The position numbers and the translations under genes are program-made. Below the pieces are notes generated by a model. The model did no database searches, had not been told where the DNA came from, and saw nothing but the letters and a program-made list of their open reading frames with translations. A stretch of 49,452 nucleotides of DNA. Origin: Candidatus Saccharimonadota bacterium (GTDB lineage: Bacteria; Patescibacteriota; Saccharimonadia; Saccharimonadales; UBA4665). Below are positions 37,155 through 46,474 of the stretch, piece after piece. How positions within the stretch are numbered: the first letter of the stretch is position 1; each line of letters starts with the position of its first letter. Location: assembly GCA_027346135.1 (NCBI GenBank), contig DAIESS010000001.1, positions 1-49,452 of the forward strand, given 5' to 3'.

Positions 37155-39758
37155 CTAGCGCTTCCTTCTCTTCGCGGCCGTTTTACGTTGACGTTCGGTT
37201 TTACGGGCCTTTTTACGTTTTTGGTCGACTTTTCTAAGGTCATCACTTCGTTTTTTGGCCGAAAAGTCAGATTCGTCGTATTCTTCTCCGACTGTAATCT
37301 GGTCTGCATTACTGATGGATTGTCGAGCCGCTAGAGTCAACTCCGTTTCAGCCGGCTGCTCCAAGTCTTCCATTGGCACCGGTTCAGCATGAAACAAGAA
37401 CGTCACGACATCATGGCGTAAAGCATTTTGCATTTCTTCGAAGAGCAACTGACCGCGTCGGCGATACTCAACCAGCGGATCCTGCTGGCCGACGCTCATC
37501 CAGTGAATGCCTTCACGCAAGTGCTCCATGTTTTCAAGGTGTTGCATCCACAAGTTGTCGAGCACCTGCAAGTAAACATCGCGTTCGATTTTGCGCATTA
37601 CCTCGGGTGTAAAGTTGAGCTCCCGAGACGCGTATAGTTCTTTAACTTCCGCCTTTAGGACATCTTCAAATTTGTGTGCTTCGGTGTCAAATAAACGGTC
37701 AAGCGCCGCGTCATCGAACGGAAATACTTCTTTGACGACATTTTCAAAGTCCTCGCTCATGAGGTTAGGCGAGCTGGCAATGGCATGCACTTCTTGATCG
37801 ATAATCGCGGTTATGCGCTTGGTAATATCCGGAAGATTCAAAATTTCACGGCGCATCGCATAAGTAGCTTTGCGGTGACGGTTCATAACGTCGTCGTACT
37901 GGACAACGTTTTTACGCTGGTCAAAGTGATAACCTTCAACCTTCTTTTGGGCACCTTCGAGGCTGCGTGAAATTAGACGGTTTTCGATTGGAGTGTCATC
38001 ATCGACACTCATTCGTGACATGATGCTGGCAATTCGGTCACCACCAAAGATACGCATCAGGTCGTCTTCAGTACTAACAAAGAATTGGGTTATACCAGGG
38101 TCACCCTGGCGTCCGGAACGACCACGCAACTGGTTATCGATACGGCGGGATTCGTGACGTTCACTACCGAGCACGAACAAACCGCCAAGTTCTTTAACGC
38201 CCTCGCCCAAAACGATGTCAGTACCACGACCGGCGATGTTGGTCGCAAGAGTGACTGCGCCAGGCATACCGGCTTTGGCAACAATGCTTGCTTCGCGTTC
38301 GTTATTTTTGGCATTAAGTACTTGATGAGGTACGTCCGCCTTGGTTAATAGCTGACTGAGCACCTCGTTCTTCTCGATTGATACGGTACCAATTAGGACC
38401 GGTTGGCCTTTTTGGTGAAGCATCTTAACTTCACGAACAATAGCTTTGAACTTACCCTTCTCGGTACGATAAATGCGATCGGTTCGGTCAATACGTGCCA
38501 GTGGACGGTTGCTCGGAACTTCAACCACATCAAGTTTATAAATCTGGTGGAATTCTTCGCTTTCGGTCATAGCCGTACCGGTCATACCAGCCAATTTTTC
38601 GTACAAGCGGAAGTAGTTCTGGAATGAAATCGTTGCTAACGTCATTGATTCTTCTTGGACTTCAACACCTTCTTTGGCTTCAATTGCCTGGTGCAAGCCT
38701 TCGTTATAGCGACGGCCGGCCAGCAAGCGCCCGGTGAATTCATCGACGATCACGACTTCGCCGTCTTTGGTGACAACATAATCTTTGTCGCGCTTGAATA
38801 AAGCATGAGCTTTTAGGGCTTGCTGCAAATGATAGATGGTGCGGATGTTTTCACCCCCATACAAGTTATCAATCGAAAGTGCCTTTTCAACTGTCTCTAC
38901 GCCTAAATCGGTTAAGATAACTGTCTTCTGTTTTTCGTCGGTCTCGTAGTGCTTATCTTTTTGAAGTTGACGAACAACTTTGGCAAACTGCGCGTAGGCG
39001 CTACCGCTAACCGCACTTGGTGCCGAGATAATTAATGGTGTCCTAGCCTCGTCGATAAGAATGGAGTCGGCTTCGTCGACGATCGCATAGTGCAATGGTC
39101 GCTGTCGTAGCTGATCGACCTCGCGAACCATGTTGTCGCGCAAGTAATCAAAACCTAATTCGTTGTTAGTGCTATAGGTAACGTCAGCCGCATAAGCTTC
39201 CTGACGAGTACACGGTTTTAGATGTTGAAAGCGAGGATCATCATGACTCTCGTCGGTAAATTTAGGGTCGTAAATAAATGACTGATCCGGAATAATAACA
39301 CCGACGCTCAAGCCCAAAAAGTCATAGACCGGGCCCATCCAGCCGGCGCCAATACGAGCCAAATAGTCGTTGACAGTCACGAAGTGAGCGCCCTTTTCGG
39401 TTAGAGCATTCAGGTACAGTGGCAAGGTAGCGACCAGGGTCTTACCTTCACCGGTTTTCATTTCGGCGACATTGCCTTCGTGCAAAACCATACCACCCAT
39501 CAACTGGACATCGAAATGCCGCTGTCCAAGCGTACGCGTGGCTGCTTCCCGGACAACCGCAAAGGCATCGGGTAGAATCTTGTCGAGACTCTCTTTCTTA
39601 AGTCGTTTCTTAAGAACTTCCGTCTGCTCTTTTAGCTTTTTGTCGGTCAGTTTGCTGTACTTCGGCGCTAGATCATTTATAACTTTAACTCGTTTGCGCA
39701 AACGCTTAATGGTTTTCGCTTGAGGGTCACCGAGGATCTTCTTCAGAACTATATGCAT
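37155..39758 (-). CDS. secA: Preprotein translocase ATPase SecA
   Basis: 'QLMGGMVLHEGNVAEMKTGEGKTLVATLPLYLNAL', 'ATNIAGRGTDIVLG', 'RIDNQLRGRSGRQGDPG'. Basic C-terminal tail, no CxC zinc motif. Confidence 0.98.
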   Translation of the reverse strand: MHIVLKKILGDPQAKTIKRLRKRVKVINDLAPKYSKLTDKKLKEQTEVLKKRLKKESLDKILPDAFAVVREAATRTLGQRHFDVQLMGGMVLHEGNVAEMKTGEGKTLVATLPLYLNALTEKGAHFVTVNDYLARIGAGWMGPVYDFLGLSVGVIIPDQSFIYDPKFTDESHDDPRFQHLKPCTRQEAYAADVTYSTNNELGFDYLRDNMVREVDQLRQRPLHYAIVDEADSILIDEARTPLIISAPSAVSGSAYAQFAKVVRQLQKDKHYETDEKQKTVILTDLGVETVEKALSIDNLYGGENIRTIYHLQQALKAHALFKRDKDYVVTKDGEVVIVDEFTGRLLAGRRYNEGLHQAIEAKEGVEVQEESMTLATISFQNYFRLYEKLAGMTGTAMTESEEFHQIYKLDVVEVPSNRPLARIDRTDRIYRTEKGKFKAIVREVKMLHQKGQPVLIGTVSIEKNEVLSQLLTKADVPHQVLNAKNNEREASIVAKAGMPGAVTLATNIAGRGTDIVLGEGVKELGGLFVLGSERHESRRIDNQLRGRSGRQGDPGITQFFVSTEDDLMRIFGGDRIASIMSRMSVDDDTPIENRLISRSLEGAQKKVEGYHFDQRKNVVQYDDVMNRHRKATYAMRREILNLPDITKRITAIIDQEVHAIASSPNLMSEDFENVVKEVFPFDDAALDRLFDTEAHKFEDVLKAEVKELYASRELNFTPEVMRKIERDVYLQVLDNLWMQHLENMEHLREGIHWMSVGQQDPLVEYRRRGQLLFEEMQNALRHDVVTFLFHAEPVPMEDLEQPAETELTLAARQSISNADQITVGEEYDESDFSAKKRSDDLRKVDQKRKKARKTERQRKTAAKRRKR

Positions 39759-39875
39759 GCTTTCTAACGCTCCCTGCTTACCAAGTATTCAAGAATTATC
39801 CTTGTTATTGTAGCGTTTTGTGGCAAAGAAAGCGAGACGTTTTTCGATTCGTATAAGCCATGCCAAGAGGTATGG

Positions 39876-40241
39876 TTATAGGGCCAACTTACGGCGTGCA
39901 AATAACCGGCGCTGCCGCTTAGCATCGGTGTGTGATTGTTTGTAACGTTCGACCTGCTGCTTGAGTTTGGCATGAACAATATCGACGGCCGCGAACATGT
40001 TTAGGGTCGTTTCACTCATCTTGATGGTTTCATGAGGTAGGTACAAAGTAATATCGCAAGTATAAAGTTTTTTGCCGGCCTGTTTTTCTTCTTTTAGGCG
40101 TACTTCCATGTGGGCGCTCTGTCGGGACTGTCGGGGCAAGTATTTGTCAATTCGGCCGAGCTTCTTGTTTACGTACTTATGTAGTTGCTCGTTAATAATG
40201 GTGTGTACTCCGCTAACTTCGAATTTTTGTAGCATTGTCAT
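39876..40241 (-). CDS. hpf: Ribosome hibernation-promoting factor / RaiA family (short form)
   Basis: 'YVNKKLGRIDKYLPR...HMEVRLKEEKQAGKKLYTCDITLYLPHETIKMSETTLNMFAAVDIVHAKLKQQVERYK'. Confidence 0.9.
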   Translation of the reverse strand: MTMLQKFEVSGVHTIINEQLHKYVNKKLGRIDKYLPRQSRQSAHMEVRLKEEKQAGKKLYTCDITLYLPHETIKMSETTLNMFAAVDIVHAKLKQQVERYKQSHTDAKRQRRLFARRKLAL

Positions 40242-40334
40242 GCCCCTTTCAAACGCTATTAGGCCATTTAGATCGACCTGCGTTCACTATTAAGTATAAC
40301 CCTTATACCACCAAATGTGTGGAGTTTTATCGGT

Positions 40335-41639
40335 CTAAATTTCAGTGCGCCCACCCATGCGAGGCTGAAGCACCGCTGGGATTTTAACTCGCCCTTCGGC
40401 CGTCTGGTAGTTCTCCATAATCGCTACCATCGTCCGGCCCATCGCGAAGGCCGTAGCATCGTTGGTATGAGCCAATTCGATCGAACCGTCCGTCCGGCGC
40501 ACTCGAGTCTTGAGCCGGCGAGTCTGGTAGTCAGTCATGTAGTCGGCCGTGTGTGTCTCGCGATATTTAGCCTGCCCCGGCAACCAGGCTTCAATGTCGA
40601 CACCACGAGCATCTGGCTTGCCGATGTCGGCCGTACACTTCTGTAGTACATGATATGGAATACCTAGCTGTTGCATCATGTACTCTTGAACGGCAATTAG
40701 TAGGAGATGTTCATCAAAACTGGTCTCAGCCGTGCTGAACACTTCCATTTCCAGCTTATCGAACTGGTGCATGCGGATAATCCCTTCGGAATCTTTGCCA
40801 TAGGTACCGGCCTCCTGGCGGAAACTGGTGCTATAGCCAATGTAACGCAAAGGTAAGCTAGCCTCGGGCAAAATTTCGTTGGCGTACATGCTACCGAGCG
40901 TGTGCTCAGCACTGCCAATCAACCAGAGATTGTCGTCGTCGCCATCTAAGTGATACCGATCTTCGCGCGGCTCTAGCCGATCCATCTGATCGTACATTTC
41001 CTCGCGAATCATTACAGGCGGTAAAATCGGTATAAATGCTTTGGCTTCAAGTTTAAGGCCATTATCGTCGATAAGTTTTTGGATGACTTCCTGGTTGGTC
41101 AGCGTATCAAAAACATACTGAATGAGTGCGAACTGCAATCGAACCAAATCGCCCTTAAGGTACGCAAACCGAGAACCCGTCACCTTGGCAGCGCGCTCTT
41201 TGTCGATCCAGTCGTTCTGTTCGCCCAATTCCCAGTGGTTCTTCGGCTCAAAATCGAATTGTGGCTTATCGCCCCAAACTTTTGATTCGACGTTGTCATC
41301 TTCGCTGGCACCAACCGGTACATCGTCGGCTGGCATGTTTGGTACGGCCTTGAGTAACGCATTAAATTTACTTTCGACCGATGTCAATTGCTGCTCCAAG
41401 TCGGCTAAGCGATCTTTCAGCTCGCGGCCGCGCGCCATCTGTTCTTCGGATGGTTTTTGGCCCTTCATGCTAGCCGCCAACTCATTGCGTTCCTGGCGCA
41501 GTGCATCGACTTGCTGCTGCAATTCGCGGCGCTTTGAATCCGACTCAAGTAACTGCTTTATGTCGGCGTTGTAGCCTTTTTCTTTGGTTTTGCGCTCAAC
41601 TAGGTCGGCATTATCGCGAATAAACTGGATATCTATCAT
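40335..41639 (-). CDS. serS: Seryl-tRNA synthetase
   Basis: N-terminal 'MIDIQFIRDNADLVERK'; 'TSFRQEAGTYGKDSEGIIRMHQFDKLEMEVF'; 'DIEAWLPGQAKYRETHTADYMTDYQTRRL'. Confidence 0.97.
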   Translation of the reverse strand: MIDIQFIRDNADLVERKTKEKGYNADIKQLLESDSKRRELQQQVDALRQERNELAASMKGQKPSEEQMARGRELKDRLADLEQQLTSVESKFNALLKAVPNMPADDVPVGASEDDNVESKVWGDKPQFDFEPKNHWELGEQNDWIDKERAAKVTGSRFAYLKGDLVRLQFALIQYVFDTLTNQEVIQKLIDDNGLKLEAKAFIPILPPVMIREEMYDQMDRLEPREDRYHLDGDDDNLWLIGSAEHTLGSMYANEILPEASLPLRYIGYSTSFRQEAGTYGKDSEGIIRMHQFDKLEMEVFSTAETSFDEHLLLIAVQEYMMQQLGIPYHVLQKCTADIGKPDARGVDIEAWLPGQAKYRETHTADYMTDYQTRRLKTRVRRTDGSIELAHTNDATAFAMGRTMVAIMENYQTAEGRVKIPAVLQPRMGGRTEI

Positions 41640-41664
41640 GACAGTAGTATAAACCAGACAAAAA

Positions 41665-42459
41665 TTAACTTGTAGCCGATTTTGATTTAAGACTTTTTAG
41701 GGTTAATTCGGTACGTTGGCGGGCGTAGGTACAAAACTCACAAGGCCCGCCCATGATATGGTCACCAACCGGTGGCATGACATCGCTTTCCATGCAGACC
41801 TTCATTTTTTCAAGCGTCGGTTCTACCCAACTGTCATCACCTTTATAGGGTATGACTTTTGTACGGAATTCAACACGATCGTTAAATCCGTCGGTATCCA
41901 TGCGGCCATTGGCATAAACAAAGTAGCCTGTATCGCTAACATTCAAACCATTTTGACGCAGCAGCCACTGGTAAACTTCCATCTGACGTTTGTAACTAAT
42001 CTGCCAGTCGCTGTTAATGCTCACCTCTTTGTCCTTAGCGGTTGCCTTGTAATCAACCACGATGACTTCGCCAGCTTCATTCACCCACAAGTCATCGACT
42101 GCGCCGAAGACATGCAAGTTAGTCGGTTTGTGAATGGTCACGACACCAACAAAAGTTTCACGCCAGGTGTCGAGTTTTTCGTGCTGATACGGAATCGCCG
42201 GCACATTAAATTCAACCATCAGCGGGTGCGGCTTGCCGGCCTCACGATAAGTGTCGAACTCTTTTTTGAACAGCTCGTCGATTGCCTTGTTGATGTTGAA
42301 CGGCGGGCTGCTTGGCCGAGTAATCTTTAGGCGAACATCCAACCAAAAGCAACGCGGACACTGCATGAACAGCTCGATTTTACTGCGGCTGACTTTAAAA
42401 GCCGCCTTCTGACCGGGTTGATATGGCAGTGAACGCTCCCGAAAATAATTATTCGCCAT
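41665..42459 (-). CDS. PD-(D/E)XK nuclease-family protein with four-Cys pattern (Cas4/RecB-like)
   Basis: 'HVFGAVDDLWVNEAGEVIVVDYKATAK' (D...DYK), 'RQMEVYQWLL' (QxxxY), Cys pairs 'CPRC' and 'CEFC'. Confidence 0.8.
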   Translation of the reverse strand: MANNYFRERSLPYQPGQKAAFKVSRSKIELFMQCPRCFWLDVRLKITRPSSPPFNINKAIDELFKKEFDTYREAGKPHPLMVEFNVPAIPYQHEKLDTWRETFVGVVTIHKPTNLHVFGAVDDLWVNEAGEVIVVDYKATAKDKEVSINSDWQISYKRQMEVYQWLLRQNGLNVSDTGYFVYANGRMDTDGFNDRVEFRTKVIPYKGDDSWVEPTLEKMKVCMESDVMPPVGDHIMGGPCEFCTYARQRTELTLKSLKSKSATS

Positions 42460-42464
42460 TAGTT

Positions 42465-43733
42465 CTATTGTACCAGTTTGCGCCGCGTTAGAACGGCCAG
42501 GGTTTCAATGTGGGGTGTCCGCGGAAAGAAGTTAAAGACCTCGAACTGATCGATTGAATAAGCCGCCTGCAAAAACGCCAGGTCACGAGCATGCGTCGCC
42601 GGGTTACAGCTTAAGTAAATGATTTTGGACGGTAAGGTCTCAAGTACCCTTTCAACCACTTTGACATGCAGGCCAGCTCGCGGCGGGTCAAAAATAACTG
42701 GATTATCACCTGTAATATACTCGAGTGATTTTTCGGTTGACGCTTCAATCACCTCACCTTTCAGACCAGTTTTCACGAAGTTTTCACGCGCCATCGCGAC
42801 TGACGCTGGATCGAGTTCAACTAAGTAAACTTGCTTGGTAGCGACGCTCAAGCCAATGCCCCCCGCCCCAGCATACATATCCGTTACAACTTCTCCACTA
42901 ACAGCCTGCTTGATGTCTTCGAGGGCCCGTTCAAAAACCGGTATATTCACCTGGAAAAAGGCGGCAACATCGTACTTGAACGGACGGCCCAGCAAGGTAT
43001 CTTCTAGCGACACGTCGCCTAATTCATAAATGAGCTTGGTCGGTACCGAAGCCGGACTTTTGGGGTTGGAGTAATATACCCGAAGGCCTTTCAGCTCTTT
43101 TGGCAAGTCCAGTTTGGTGAACTTAGGTAATTTTGTGTACAAAGCCGCTACTACGTCACCGTTTTGACTTGCCCGAACAATTATTGTTTTCAAATCGCCA
43201 GCTCTGGTTTGTAATTTGGATAGCTCCCGACAGATGGCTGTAGCTGCCGCATCTATAGCGGGCATGGCCAACTCACTCCCCTGTACGATTTGCTTGCCGT
43301 GAGTTCCCCGCTGATACAACGCCAAATGAAGACCGTTATCATCACCCCAGAACGAGTACTCCATTTTGTTGCGATAACGCCATTCCGGACCGGCGGTGAT
43401 GGCATCACCAAATGACGGTATATCAACGTGTTCGTGCGCGAACAATTCACGCACAATGTCAGCTTTATGTTTTGCTTCGGCCGCGAAATCCATAATTTGC
43501 CAGGGACTGGTTGCTAAATAATTGACCTCGCGCGGTTCGATTCGCTCTGGTGAAGCTTTGATTATTTCTTCGGCAATAGCCTCGGCATACGACCGTTTTT
43601 GTTTGATAATACGGGCATTGACGATTTCGCCCGGCAGAGCGTTCCAAACGAACACTTTGCGACCATCGGCCAATTCGGCCAAACCCTGGCCGCCATGCAC
43701 TAACTTCTCGATTGTCACCTTCTCCAAATCCAT
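42465..43733 (-). CDS. TrmA/RumA-family RNA (uracil-5-)-methyltransferase
   Basis: TRAM-like N-terminus 'VHGGQGLAELADGRKVFVWNALPGE'; 'DMYAGAGGIGLSV'; 'FDPPRAGLHVKVVE'; 'IIYLSCNPATHARDLAFL'. Confidence 0.92.
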   Translation of the reverse strand: MDLEKVTIEKLVHGGQGLAELADGRKVFVWNALPGEIVNARIIKQKRSYAEAIAEEIIKASPERIEPREVNYLATSPWQIMDFAAEAKHKADIVRELFAHEHVDIPSFGDAITAGPEWRYRNKMEYSFWGDDNGLHLALYQRGTHGKQIVQGSELAMPAIDAAATAICRELSKLQTRAGDLKTIIVRASQNGDVVAALYTKLPKFTKLDLPKELKGLRVYYSNPKSPASVPTKLIYELGDVSLEDTLLGRPFKYDVAAFFQVNIPVFERALEDIKQAVSGEVVTDMYAGAGGIGLSVATKQVYLVELDPASVAMARENFVKTGLKGEVIEASTEKSLEYITGDNPVIFDPPRAGLHVKVVERVLETLPSKIIYLSCNPATHARDLAFLQAAYSIDQFEVFNFFPRTPHIETLAVLTRRKLVQ

Positions 43734-43735
43734 AT

Positions 43736-44356
43736 TTATTTCCCGACTATTTTTACAATTTCTTCCGGATCAAACACCAGCACTTGCGGCTTATGGTCAG
43801 CTAAAATTTTGATGTTGTTATAACCCCAAGAGACCGCAATGGCATGAACTTTAGCCTTATGAGCGGCTTCGATATCACGCGCCTCGTCGCCCACATAATA
43901 AGCTTGGTCAGGCGTTGCTTGAATCGACTTTAGTAATTTTTTAATGCGGCGTGACTTACTGAGTAGCCCTTCCGAGCCATGAATGGCCTCGAAATATTGC
44001 AATAAATCGTAGCGTTCCAAAAATCGGTTAATGTTTTCGTTGCTGTTTGAACTTATGACATACAACTTGCTTCCATTCTTATGGAGTTGCCTAATTGCCT
44101 GGTCCATGCCAGGTATAATGACTGCTTCATCGAGTTGTGCCGCCATAATTTTGCGGCCACGTACCAACAACATAGGTACGTCCCAGGCTGGAATTTGTAG
44201 CTCACGCGCAACCTGCAAAAAGGCCATGCCGCGCAATCGTTCGACTTCCCCTTTCGGCAGGATAGGCCAACGTGGTTTAAGCTTATAGAAAATATTGACC
44301 GCCATCAGAAAGGTGTCGGCGATGGTTCCATCAAAGTCGAAAATAACTACAGGCAT
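43736..44356 (-). CDS. HAD-superfamily hydrolase (PGP-like)
   Basis: 'VVIFDFDGTIADTF', 'LYVISSNS', 'YYVGDEARDIEAAHKAKVHAIAVSWGYNN'. Confidence 0.93.
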   Translation of the reverse strand: MPVVIFDFDGTIADTFLMAVNIFYKLKPRWPILPKGEVERLRGMAFLQVARELQIPAWDVPMLLVRGRKIMAAQLDEAVIIPGMDQAIRQLHKNGSKLYVISSNSNENINRFLERYDLLQYFEAIHGSEGLLSKSRRIKKLLKSIQATPDQAYYVGDEARDIEAAHKAKVHAIAVSWGYNNIKILADHKPQVLVFDPEEIVKIVGK

Positions 44357-44384
44357 TGCAGATAAGTATAGCAGTTCTTATCTG

Positions 44385-45206
44385 TTAAGCCGACAAAAGG
44401 CCAACGAAAAGCGTCCAAGTTAAAACAGTCCAGACCACCAATTGTCGGACCAGGAAAGTCTTCTCAGTAAAGAATACGTCAGACCAACGGCCAATTTTTT
44501 GGCGATGGAAATATACCGTCAACATTGTCGCGACCAGGTAGGCTAGCATAACGACTACTACACCATAAACATAGCCCGTTAGCCGCCCGTCACCGTATAT
44601 TGCCCCATGCATCAGATAGCAAATTGGCACTAGGCCGGTCAGTGTAGCTGTTGCCATAGCCGCCACAAAGCTCAACCGGCCGCCACCACGCTCGGTCAAC
44701 AGGCCAAAGACAGCACTCGCAGCCAAAAGCGTCAACATTAAGCCCAATGTGCTTATATCGTAGACACCACTAATGAGCGCCACCAATACAAGCAATAACC
44801 CACCGCTGACCGCAAAGTTAAGCCAACGCAGTGGAACAGCACCTTTTTTAACACTAGCTTCGTACTTATCCTTATAGCGCAATTGCTTTACTGACATGAT
44901 AGCGTTAATAATAGTCGCCACAAACAAAGCAGCAGCCAACAAATAGGTTAAGTTAGCGTTAAATATAACGTGAACGGCTGACGCCCAAACAGTTTGGCCG
45001 GCAACTGAGCTGCTCAAGGAATCCCTAACTAGGTACGATGCCTTAACTGGGGCATCATGATGCGCACTTAACAGCAAGACCAGCAGACCTTGCGCCGCGT
45101 AAATAACCGCCAACACGCGGTGCCACTTTTGTAAGTTTGTGATTTGAGTTTTGGCATTAACCGTCTGGGAAATTTCCCTGAACGGATTTGAGAAATATTG
45201 TTTCAT
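44385..45206 (-). CDS. Heliorhodopsin-family 7-TM protein lacking the retinal-binding lysine
   Basis: 273 aa, seven hydrophobic segments; collinear with heliorhodopsin 48C12 as remembered: 'LQKWHRVLAVIYAAQGLLVL' ~ 'LQNFNRIAGVFHLLQMLAVL', 'LRWLNFAVSGGLLLVLVALISGVYDISTL' ~ 'FRWVEYSLSSSVMIVLIAQICGIADIVAL', 'GYVYGVVV' ~ 'GFVYGIII', 'RWSDVFFTEKTFLVRQLVVWTVLTWTLFVGLLSA' ~ 'KWSNYLRGERAYIVLSLVAKSALAWQIFSGTLIPA'. The TM7 Lys column is W259. Confidence 0.85.
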   Translation of the reverse strand: MKQYFSNPFREISQTVNAKTQITNLQKWHRVLAVIYAAQGLLVLLLSAHHDAPVKASYLVRDSLSSSVAGQTVWASAVHVIFNANLTYLLAAALFVATIINAIMSVKQLRYKDKYEASVKKGAVPLRWLNFAVSGGLLLVLVALISGVYDISTLGLMLTLLAASAVFGLLTERGGGRLSFVAAMATATLTGLVPICYLMHGAIYGDGRLTGYVYGVVVVMLAYLVATMLTVYFHRQKIGRWSDVFFTEKTFLVRQLVVWTVLTWTLFVGLLSA

Positions 45207-45275
45207 GCTTTAACTATACCAGTTTACTGTCCATTCGCCTCCACATGTAATGTGGCAGACGGACAATTCCAGAAC

Positions 45276-45581
45276 TTAGTACTCGGTTACTTCAACATCG
45301 CGCCAAAAGGCAACGTAATCACTAAAATCTTTGTGGACAGTATCTATGGCACTCGGTTTTGGCTCCGGATAGCACCAGGCATTGTCTTTCGACCACTCCT
45401 CATCGCCGCCAACGTCATAATATTGGCAAACTCCCTTCCATGGGCAAGTATATGGTGTGTCGCTTTTTCGTAAGTAGTCTTGGTTGACGGCGCTGGGCGG
45501 AAAATACCAGTTACCCTCGATGTAAATTAACTCGTCCTTAGGTGCATCGGCTATCGTTTTTTTGTTCCAAATTGCTTTCAT
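45276..45581 (-). CDS. DUF427 domain protein
   Basis: 'KAIWNKKTIADAP...IEGNWYFPPSAVNQDYLRKSDTPYTCPWKGVCQYYDV...AWCYPEPKPSA...KDFSDYVAFW'. Confidence 0.9.
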   Translation of the reverse strand: MKAIWNKKTIADAPKDELIYIEGNWYFPPSAVNQDYLRKSDTPYTCPWKGVCQYYDVGGDEEWSKDNAWCYPEPKPSAIDTVHKDFSDYVAFWRDVEVTEY

Positions 45582-45593
45582 ATTTTACCCCCA

Positions 45594-46466
45594 CTAACTA
45601 TTATCGTGCTTCTGTTTCCGTGATGCAACGCGGTGTGATATTTTTTTCTTAGGCCGATTATGTGGACTAGTTTTTGAGCTAATTAAATTCGCCAAATAGG
45701 CCGATGCCCTTTTCGAGATACCGTGCGTGTCCGTAATGGCACCAAAGTGAATATTATTGTTCCCAGCAAACATTTGTTTTATTTCTGCCTGATTTACGAC
45801 CAGATCAAGCCGGCCATAAACAATGTCTGTTGGCACGGAAATTGTTTTTAGCTCAGCATATACGTTCTGACTAATGACGGTATTACGCAGGCTTTTTTCA
45901 AATGGCACCCACTGTTCGGCCGTCAACGCAATTTGAGCAATTTTAGCTATCGCTCGATTGAATAAACGGGCATAAGTTAATACGGCACTCGGACTATCAG
46001 CGATGCGCTCAAAAATCGACAGGTATATCTTTCGGCGTCGTTGGTGCGAGCCAAATTCAGGCGCATCAGCAAGCACCGGCGGCTCGTAAAGAATAACCCG
46101 TTCTACTAGCGACGGGTAACGAAATGCTATATGTGCTGCTATCAAGCATCCCATCGAATGGCCGACTAATATAACCGGCGAAGCTAGCTGGCCACGCTGG
46201 ATAGCACTAGCTACCATACGGGCATGCATCTCAACATCATACCGGGGCCATTCCGGCTTGGGTGATTCACCGAAACCAAGTAAATCATAGGCGACGACTC
46301 GCCGGCCGCTGTCGGCCAGTATGGTCGCTAGTCGCTGCCAAGCCGAACCCCGGCTAGCAATGCCATGAAGCAAAATTACGGTCGGCCCCTTGCCTTCATC
46401 AATCGCTACTGCCAATTTGTAAGGACGCCGCAGCCAGCGATGAACCAAGGTATCTTTTATGCTCAT
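45594..46466 (-). CDS. Alpha/beta-hydrolase
   Basis: 'VILLHGIASRGSAWQRLA', nucleophile elbow 'VGHSMGCLIAAHIA'. Confidence 0.92.
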   Translation of the reverse strand: MSIKDTLVHRWLRRPYKLAVAIDEGKGPTVILLHGIASRGSAWQRLATILADSGRRVVAYDLLGFGESPKPEWPRYDVEMHARMVASAIQRGQLASPVILVGHSMGCLIAAHIAFRYPSLVERVILYEPPVLADAPEFGSHQRRRKIYLSIFERIADSPSAVLTYARLFNRAIAKIAQIALTAEQWVPFEKSLRNTVISQNVYAELKTISVPTDIVYGRLDLVVNQAEIKQMFAGNNNIHFGAITDTHGISKRASAYLANLISSKTSPHNRPKKKISHRVASRKQKHDNS

Positions 46467-46474
46467 AATATTTT

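Noticed and set aside
39840-39880. Hairpin CCATGCC-aaga-GGTATGG downstream of hpf
   Set aside because: No following T-tract on the minus strand and only 7 bp with a wobble; not called a terminator.
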